Part shown: positions 57,622 to 64,000 of the stretch, piece after piece
Layout: every line of letters starts with the position of its first letter
Numbering within the stretch: position 1 is the stretch's first letter
NCBI GenBank assembly: GCA_951640165.1
Contig: OX621252.1
Span: forward strand, 27,115,934 to 27,179,933
Direction: 5' to 3'
Origin: Pseudoips prasinana
Lineage: Eukaryota > Arthropoda > Insecta > Lepidoptera > Nolidae
DNA: 64,000 bases
Made by a program: the position numbers and the translations under genes
Notes under the pieces: generated by a model
What the model was told of the DNA's origin: nothing
What the model saw: only the letters and a program-made list of their open reading frames with translations
Databases searched by the model: none

Positions 57622-60600
57622 CTGAAATAAATAAATAAAACTAAATATTATGTAAGAGTCAATGAGTTCAATGCGTGCTATGGCCGCGCGGAGCTCAGAG
57701 AGCCGCACACTGTTGATGTACAGAGCTATCTATATGTAACACATACCCTCCTTATAGCCAGCGTGCCATTACAACACTCTAGCGCCCCGGCACTGAACTC
57801 TGCGTTGAGTCCGATGCGTGCTATGGCCGCGCGGAGCTCAGAGAGCCGCACACTGTTGATGTACAGAGCTATCTATATGTAACACATACCCTCCTTATAG
57901 CCAGCGTGCCATTACAACACTCTAGCGCCCCGGCACTGAACTCTGCGTTGAGTCCGATGCGTGCTATGGCCGCGCGGAGCTCAGAGAGCCGCACACTGTT
58001 GATGTACAGAGCTATCTATATGTAACACATACCCTCCTTATAGCCAGCGTGCCATTACAACACTCTAGCGCCCCGGCACTGAACTCTGCGTTGAGTCCGA
58101 TGCGTGCTATGGCCGCGCGGAGCTCAGAGAGCCGCACACTGTTGATGTACAGAGCTATCTATATGTAACACATACCCTCCTTATAGCCAGCGTGCCATTA
58201 CAACACTCTAGCGCCCCGGCACTGAACTCTGCGTTGAGTCCGATGCGTGCTATGGCCGCGCGGAGCTCAGAGAGCCGCACACTGTTGATGTACAGAGCTA
58301 TCTATATGTAACACATACCCTCCTTATAGCCAGCGTGCCATTACAACACTCTAGCGCCCCGGCACTGAACTCTGCGTTGAGTCCGATGCGTGCTATGGCC
58401 GCGCGGAGCTCAGAGAGCCGCACACTGTTGATGTACAGAGCTATCTATATGTAACACATACCCTCCTTATAGCCAGCGTGCCATTACAACACTCTAGCGC
58501 CCCGGCACTGAACTCTGCGTTGAGTCCGATGCGTGCTATGGCCGCGCGGAGCTCAGAGAGCCGCACACTGTTGATGTACAGAGCTATCTATATGTAACAC
58601 ATACCCTCCTTATAGCCAGCGTGCCATTACAACACTCTAGCGCCCCGGCACTGAACTCTGCGTTGAGTCCGATGCGTGCTATGGCCGCGCGGAGCTCAGA
58701 GAGCCGCACACTGTTGATGTACAGAGCTATCTATATGTAACACATACCCTCCTTATAGCCAGCGTGCCATTACAACACTCTAGCGCCCCGGCACTGAACT
58801 CTGCGTTGAGTCCGATGCGTGCTATGGCCGCGCGGAGCTCAGAGAGCCGCACACTGTTGATGAACGAGGCCACGTGAGCCGTGCCGCTGGGAGCCTCTTC
58901 TAGCGACATATGAACATCGGAAGCCGCAACCTCTGCAAAAAATAAATTAAACAGCTGTAATGAATCGGGTGGTTAACTAGTGGCATTTACAGCAAATATA
59001 GTTTCTTTTTGAGACGAGGGTTATGTGAATGTATAACTTCGAAATTAGTAAGTATTGTTTATCGTGGAGTGTGATTGATATAAATCAGGTGAGGTCACCT
59101 GTTTGTTGAATGTATACGTAGAAATTTAATTTGACATGATGATTATATTGACCAATATAATAGGTCTTTACCTATGAAATTGCCGTTTTGTATGAAAAAA
59201 TTTAAACGAATTTTTTTCATGAATTTTTTTATTTGTATTAATCGAAGTAATCACCCATGCAATCAATGCATCTTTGCCATCGCAGTGGCAGTTTATTGAT
59301 GCCCTTCTTAAAGAAATCAGCTGGACGGGAGGCAACAAATTCTTCAAAGGCATTTTGTACTGCCTCTCGGGTATTGAATTTTTTTCCCGCCAAGAAGTTA
59401 TCCAAATTTTGGAAAAAGTAGTAGTCTGTAGGCGCAAGGTCTGGTGAGTAGGGCGGATGACGGAGAGCTTCCAACCCCAGTTCTTGCAACTTGGAGACCG
59501 TCTGCTGTGCAGTATGAGGTCGCGCGTTGTCGTGCAGGAGCAGCGGAGACGAGCGATTGACCAATGCTGGTTGGAGATGCGCCAGCTTCTCCATCATTGT
59601 GCTCAGTTCTTCACAGTACACATCTGCAGTAATGCTCACCCCGTTTGGTAAGAAGCTGTGATGAATCACACCGGCGCTAGACCACCAAACAGTGACCATC
59701 ACTTTTCTAGGGGTAAGTTTTCGTTTAGGGCATTGTTTAGGTGCTGAACCAGGATCCAACCAACTTGCTGAGCGCTTGCGGTTATCAAACAGAATCCATT
59801 TTTCATCGCAGGTAACAATGCGGTTCAAAATTCCTTCATTTGTGTGTCTGTTGAGCAGTGCAAGGCACGTCTCGACGCGTACTTCGCGCTGGCGATCATT
59901 GAGTTCGTGGGGCACCCATTTGTCAAGCTTTTTTACCTTGCCAATTTGACGCAAATGGACCAATATTGTTTTGACGCTAACGTCGAAAGCTGCTGCTAAT
60001 TCAGCCGTAGATTGTGTATCATCAGCTTCCACAACCGCCTTTAATTCGTCATTGTCGACCAAAGTCTTCGGACGACCGCGAGGTTCATTTTTCAGGTCGA
60101 AATTTCCAGAACGGAAGCGAGCAAACCAATAACAGGTGGTGCGTTGGTTTGTAGTGTTAGCTCCGTCAACGTCGTTGATGTTGCGTGCCGCTTGTGCCGC
60201 GTTGCTGCCACGACGGTACTCATATTCCATAATTACTCGAATTTTTAACGTATCCATGATGACGAAAAAGATTGAAATGCGATGAAAATGTAACACTAAT
60301 CAATAAAGAAATGACTACTTTTGGAAAAAAGAATCCATGTTTTTAAAATAAAATTAATTTGAAATTAGAATTCTTAGCCAAACAAAAATTATTTTGATTT
60401 GAAATAGCCAGTACTGCAGAACGGCAATTTCATAGGTAAAGACCTAATATAACGTATAATTCGAGATTTCGAGTAAAATTTAATTATAGTCGAGATTAAA
60501 GCCAACATCTCTAGAGTCAATTAAAATATGAACAATATTAATGCGGTTAGATATGATGAGATATACAGTGTTACTTATAAAACGCCAACAACCTAGCAGT

Positions 60601-63146
60601 ACTACATAGTTAACACCATAAGCAAAAAAATTTGATAATTTGTTACAATTAATTTTCAGACTAAAATAAGTATTAATTTAATTTCCCGCTTTAATGTTAA
60701 AGTCTACGAGCATCGCAAAGAAGAGCACACGTGCGCGGTTTAGCGTCGATCGCACGGCCTCCTTTCGTTTATGATTGAAACATAGATCTACAAATGCCAC
60801 GACAGTACAACAAAAACTTTAAAAAAAATATTCAAGTATTTATTTATTTCCGAACCCGTTGTAGTTGTTACTTATGATCTATCTAATCTAGTCCTGCGAG
60901 GTTGTTGGTGTTTTACAAATCTCTGTATATTCTAGCACATCAGATAAATCTACCTTTGGAACACGATTTTTTCCTAACTTTCAGCTTTCAAATAAACTAT
61001 ATTTAGATCATTGTAGAAAAAAGGTATCAAAAGCGCACTTGATAATTATACACCCGTCACTCTTTATTTCTATTTATTCAAAAACTTTCGAAAAACTCAT
61101 GTATGGGAGATTCATTAAAGGTAGAGAACAGTACCTATAGTAATAAAAAATGTGTATAAAAAAGTAAAACCACTACCTTAGCAATGTATAATCTAATTAA
61201 AACTGGAATTACTTACTTAAACTAATATAGATACTACGTACGAGACAAAAGCTTTTGATTTTGTGGCACATCCTTTATTACTAGCAAAACTCGAGTATGG
61301 CGTAAGCGTTGACAGTGGATTGGTTCATTGGCGGATTGGTAGAAATCACGCATATTGATAAATTAACTATATAATAACAACATATACGAGAGTAATTGTT
61401 TATGCTGACTACCAATATGGGATTCCACAAGGAAGTATTTGAAGTCCTCAACAATGCTGTCTACTGACGATATATCCTAGCTAGTAAAACCTGACAAGAC
61501 ACAAAAAGAGAGAAGTGATTTGCAATAAATGTAATAATAACTATTAATACGTTCTCTTTCATAATTGTTATTATTGTACAATAAGTTTTTTTTCGCTGTG
61601 TAGGCTATAAGCGTGTGAGATGTCATTGAAAATATTCACAAGTTGATAACACAGCCATTGTCTCTCCCACAATTATATAGGGGGAAGGAGACGGTCCGCT
61701 TCACAATTGTATGCATAATAAGGAAAATCACATTATTAAACTCCTTACTAGATTTAAAATTGCAGCGCAGACGATTTGCGAACGAATCCGGTACCAGTGA
61801 TCCGGTTGGGGAAAAAGTATCTTCGCATTTATTAAGAAAATTCAAAACATTTTTTAATACTGTTTACTTACATTTAACTAAAGTATGTAGGTACCTTTTT
61901 GTTCGATAACTTTTTGCCATCTGGTAGGTAGTAGGGACATAATCCCATTGCTATAGAAATTTTGGGATATCTGGACTAGTGGTTTTGGCAGTCCTCTCAT
62001 GATGTTAACCTGACACTGCCTAAAGAACTCTGAAGAGACTGAAACAAGTGGAAATCTGAGGGTACAAGGGCAGGACTATACGGCGGATGCATTAACACTT
62101 CCCAGCCAAACTCTTAATTTTTGCTGATTTGCTAAAGATGTGTGTGGTCTAGCGTTATCATGACGAAAAACCACACCCCTTCTGTTGATTTATTTCGGCC
62201 GCTTTCTCTCAACCTCTTGCTTTAATCTCATCAGTTGTTCGCAGTAGAGTTCAGAGTCGATGGTGGTGGTAACAGCTCATAATGAAGAATGCCCTTCCAA
62301 TCCCACCACACACACAGCATCACCTTGTTGCGAGTTAACCCGGGTTTCGTCACAGTCTGTGAAGCCTGACCGGCCTTTGACCACGACCTTTTTCGCACGT
62401 TCTTGTCGTACGTGATACACTTTTCATCACCAGTTATCAGCTTCTTCAAAAATGGTTCGGTTTCAATATGTCGTAATAAAGAATCACAAATGAGTACACG
62501 GTTCATTAGGTTTCTTACAGTGAGCTCGTGAGGTACGCAAATATCGAGCTGTTTTGTGGTCAATTCCCAGTTCTTCAGCTACGTCGTAGCTACTAATGTC
62601 TCGAAAGTGCTCCACTTCATTCAAGGCATCCATTTTATCCGTAACGCCATAAAAATTTCCGAATTGGAAATGCTTAAACCAAATTTGTGCTACTCGCAGA
62701 GATACTGCACTAGGTCCATAAACATCGCAATTTTTTTTCGCGGCTTGCGTTGCCTTATTACCTATTTGTAGTAAAATTTAAAAATGTATCGAATTCTTCA
62801 TTAGGTTTACTCATCTTGACAGTACGAAAAAGAAATGAAAATCACACATTTTCCTAATTTTGAATTTGGAATAATGTTCTTTAAAATTTAAACTTTCAAT
62901 GATACCAAAACCAGCCAGATACAAATAGTGAGATAGATACAAAAAGATATTTTATGACAAGTTCATACGTACTATAATGCGAAAAGCCTTTTTCCCCAAT
63001 CCAATATATAGAAGTAACTTACCAGAAGTAGCGTCATTCTCCCGCTGGTGCGCCCGCGGCGTGACCACGGCGGACAGCCAGGCCAGCTCCGCGTCGCCCG
63101 CCGTGCGCCACGCCAGCCCCGACATCAGGCTGTCCGTCAGTTTCAC
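57529..63146 (-). CDS. Cpsf2: Cleavage and polyadenylation specificity factor subunit 2 (CPSF100), last three coding exons
   Basis: CPSF2 is the catalytically inactive metallo-beta-lactamase partner of CPSF73 in the nuclear complex that recognises and cuts pre-mRNA 3' ends. Three minus-strand exons join in frame: 63146-63023, 58932-58748 and 57621-57529. They encode the carboxy end: LTDSLMSGLAWRTAGDAELA, FINSVRLSELRAAIARIGLN, AEFSAGALECCNGTLAIRR, then LENGRVALEGVLSEEY and LLYEQFAIV-stop. These match the conserved CPSF2 tail (RLSDFKQVL-, GGVLVC-N- and LLYEQYAIV-type blocks). The rest of the gene lies to the right of the window. Introns hold a mariner, LINE and mariner remnants and a 143-bp tandem array. 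Confidence 0.93.
57675..58890 (-). repeat. 143-bp tandem array duplicating a CPSF2 exon end and 5' splice site
   Basis: GTGCTATGGCCGCGCGG starts at 57675, 57818, 57961, 58104, 58247, 58390, 58533, 58676 and 58819, exactly 143 bp apart. Each unit (minus strand) is about 115 nt of exon 3' end plus the donor AGG/GTATGTG and 28 nt of intron, fused at CATCAACAG. The last unit (58819) overlaps the real exon. The units look identical, so the array is recent or actively homogenised. Confidence 0.95.
58748..58932 (-). CDS. Cpsf2: CPSF2 penultimate coding exon
   Basis: 185 nt. AG completes a Glu codon begun in the upstream exon, then VAASDVHMSLEEAPSGTAHV, ASFINSVRLSELRAAIARIG and GTLAIRR. The acceptor TTTTTTGCAG precedes 58932 and the donor is AGG/GTATGTG at 58748/58747. 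An ATG-started frame inside it is not a separate gene. Its 3' portion is the unit of the tandem array. Confidence 0.93.
58933..59160. other. CPSF2 intron between exon and mariner
   Basis: AT-rich; no feature seen. Confidence 0.4.
59163..60444 (-). mobile_element. Full-length mariner transposon
   Basis: 1,282 bp with perfect 25-bp inverted ends starting GGTCTTTACCTATG, flanked by TA at 59161-59162 and 60445-60446. It contains one intact transposase gene. It lies in a CPSF2 intron on the same strand as the gene. The identical ends and open frame make it one of the youngest elements here. Confidence 0.95.
59238..60257 (-). CDS. Mariner transposase (DD34D), intact
   Basis: 339 residues from ATG 60257; the frame upstream to 60296 begins at a non-ATG codon. 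An amino-terminal helix-turn-helix region (EYRRGSNAAQAARNIN, then RGRPKTL and STAELAAAFDVSVKTILVHL) is followed by WVPHEL. The catalytic D residues are in IVTCDEKWILFD, LLLHDNARPHT and YSPDLAPTDYYFF. Exactly 34 residues separate the second and third Asp, as in mariner. The usual family length is about 340-350. The subfamily (mellifera/cecropia-like) is a guess from the YSPDLAPTDYYFF block. It could be active. Confidence 0.95.
   Translation of the reverse strand: MDTLKIRVIMEYEYRRGSNAAQAARNINDVDGANTTNQRTTCYWFARFRSGNFDLKNEPRGRPKTLVDNDELKAVVEADDTQSTAELAAAFDVSVKTILVHLRQIGKVKKLDKWVPHELNDRQREVRVETCLALLNRHTNEGILNRIVTCDEKWILFDNRKRSASWLDPGSAPKQCPKRKLTPRKVMVTVWWSSAGVIHHSFLPNGVSITADVYCEELSTMMEKLAHLQPALVNRSSPLLLHDNARPHTAQQTVSKLQELGLEALRHPPYSPDLAPTDYYFFQNLDNFLAGKKFNTREAVQNAFEEFVASRPADFFKKGINKLPLRWQRCIDCMGDYFD
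60447..60979. other. CPSF2 intron, no gene
   Basis: AT-rich, with a brief GC patch CACACGTGCGCGG near 60730. No repeat was recognised. Confidence 0.4.
60980..61450 (+). mobile_element. Decayed non-LTR reverse transcriptase remnant
   Basis: Plus-strand pieces in shifting frames: a RPVTLYF-type block near 61055, EKLMYGRFIK near 61095, a motif-A remnant (KAFDFVAHPLLLAKLEYGV) at 61248-61310, and YGIPQGSI at 61415-61440. The catalytic box was not found. It is heavily frameshifted and antisense to CPSF2. Confidence 0.6.
61905..62820 (-). pseudogene. Second mariner-type transposase remnant
   Basis: Minus strand: QLDICVPHELTVRNLMNRVL, KKLITGDEKCITYDKNVRKR (first catalytic Asp), KVMLCVWWDWKGILHYELLP at 62231-62563, then decayed sequence to 61905 with the HDNARPH-type region shifted. 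It is a different mariner subfamily (mauritiana-like) from 59163-60444. The TIRs were not found. Confidence 0.75.
63023..63146 (-). CDS. Cpsf2: CPSF2 antepenultimate coding exon
   Basis: 124 nt: acceptor TTGTTATCAG before 63146, donor TCTG/GTAAGT at 63023. It encodes VKLTDSLMSGLAWRTAGDAE, then LAWLSAVVTPRAHQRENDAT. DSLMS and GDAELAW are conserved in CPSF2. It is GC-rich like the other coding exons. Confidence 0.9.
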
Positions 63147-64000
63147 CTGATAACAAAGCAAATTATATGGGTTTAGACAACATCAAACCTAATGACAACC
63201 TGAAAGCTCATCGGATTTCCATAGGCTGTTTCATGAAGAATGCGCTCAAGACCTCCATGAACGGGATAAGTTCATGGAAGTCTTCTCCTTCCCCCTTTTT
63301 TCATCGGACTACCCGCTCGAGTGTCAAGGCGCCGATTAAAAAACGGGTCAAGTGCTCCTAGGTCAGGATTAAATGGCGACCCGCCGTGCGCTAAATGGGC
63401 GCGCTCAATAAACAGTTTTTTGTTGAGGTTTGGTCGACACAAGTGTTGTTTTTATTCATGCTTATGAATGACTCTTTCAAGTCGTAATGAATGTTTGTTG
63501 ATATTTCGTTTCTAATTTATTATACTTAGGGCCAAACATTGACAAAAGTTGAAAAAAATAAAAAAAAGTTGATTTTGAAATACGATTATTTTAAAAAGTA
63601 AATCGATAACATATATATTTTATGACTTTTAACGGTGGAATGGCTTTATTTACACACCATAAAAAAAACATTCTTCATAAAAACATACTTCTTACTACAA
63701 AACTATTAATTTACAGGCGTAAGATTAACCTCACTTACGCGCGAGAATCAACGACTGACATTTGACATTTTTTATTCAAGCCGAATGAACTATTGTGGAA
63801 CTTTTGTCGTATTTCTTGCATGAAGGAATGTATTAAGATTCGAGTAGAAAAGAGAAAAAGATAAGAAACGTAACGCGATAGAAAGAAATACGTAGATTGC
63901 TCCGATGCATCATAACTAACAAAATCAGAACTAAAAAAGGGTACGCGCGGTCCACCTTCGACCACATCTTCACTTACCATCAGATGAGATCGCGGTTAAG
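63147..64000 (-). other. CPSF2 upstream intron
   Basis: No exon recognised. 63170-63360 contains a palindromic-like CATGAACGGGATAAGTTCATG. From about 63955 to the end, read on the minus strand, GCGATCTCATCTGATGGTAA then GTGAAGATGTGGTC matches a dispersed lepidopteran repeat. The short frames are not supported. Confidence 0.4.

Noticed and set aside
57675..58890. Regular repeats considered as a CRISPR array
   Set aside because: Units are contiguous 143-bp copies with no variable spacers, derived from a CPSF2 exon-intron border in an animal genome.
58727..58909. 60-codon minus frame with ATG
   Set aside because: It is an internal part of a CPSF2 exon read through its donor site into the intron.
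63735..63980. 81-codon minus frame at the window edge
   Set aside because: Its start overlaps a dispersed repeat and there is no motif or splice context.

Overview
This window is insect nuclear DNA, most likely from a moth or butterfly (Lepidoptera). The inference rests on two conserved animal genes split by GT-AG introns, on an AT-rich background, and on repeats that look lepidopteran: A-T-targeted Helitron-type elements, tRNA-headed SINEs, palindromic MITEs, mariner, an errantivirus-type gypsy element and CR1-like LINEs. Nothing in it looks bacterial.

Host genes. The plus strand, about 1.28-21.9 kb, carries the estrogen-related receptor (ERR). Six coding exons are visible (1284-1544, 4298-4516, 5492-5677, 10399-10557, 12933-13105, 21753-21915). 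They give the DNA-binding domain and a full ligand-binding domain; the amino-terminal start exon lies outside the window. The minus strand, 57.5-63.1 kb, carries the last three coding exons of CPSF2/CPSF100, a subunit of the pre-mRNA cleavage and polyadenylation complex. The two genes converge, and the space between them is almost entirely transposons.

Transposons in the ERR introns: a 5'-truncated LINE reverse transcriptase upstream, MITE families A (1946), B (6608, 9625) and C (7084), an unclassified palindromic MITE (3429), tRNA- and 5S-derived SINEs, a complete small Helitron (6101-6413), a Penelope element (10687-12459) inserted in another Helitron, and a two-ORF CR1-like LINE with both ORFs open (about 15.0-20.2 kb).

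The 29.3-56.4 kb block is a nested archive. A tRNA-type SINE was split by a P-element unit of about 27 kb (29335-56408) that has 26-bp terminal inverted repeats and an intact 8-bp target duplication. Inside it are a minus-strand P/THAP transposase pseudogene, an opposite-strand fragment of a second P family (itself hit by a LINE and carrying a 707-bp tandem duplication), and a PHD-finger LINE (37173-55061). That LINE contains a second CR1-like LINE (39455-45104) and a gypsy errantivirus (47208-54877).

The most interesting signals: (1) both CR1-like LINEs end ORF1 with TTT TTT CGN just before the stop, and ORF2 lies in the +1 frame without an upstream ATG, which matches the UUU_CGN +1 ribosomal frameshift motif known from influenza A PA-X and amalgaviruses; (2) the 27-kb P unit with perfect target duplication; (3) nine copies of a 143-bp unit that duplicates a CPSF2 exon end with its 5' splice site; (4) a partial duplicate of the ERR DNA-binding exon in the next intron; (5) LINE 5'UTR monomers full of GCCATCTA motifs.
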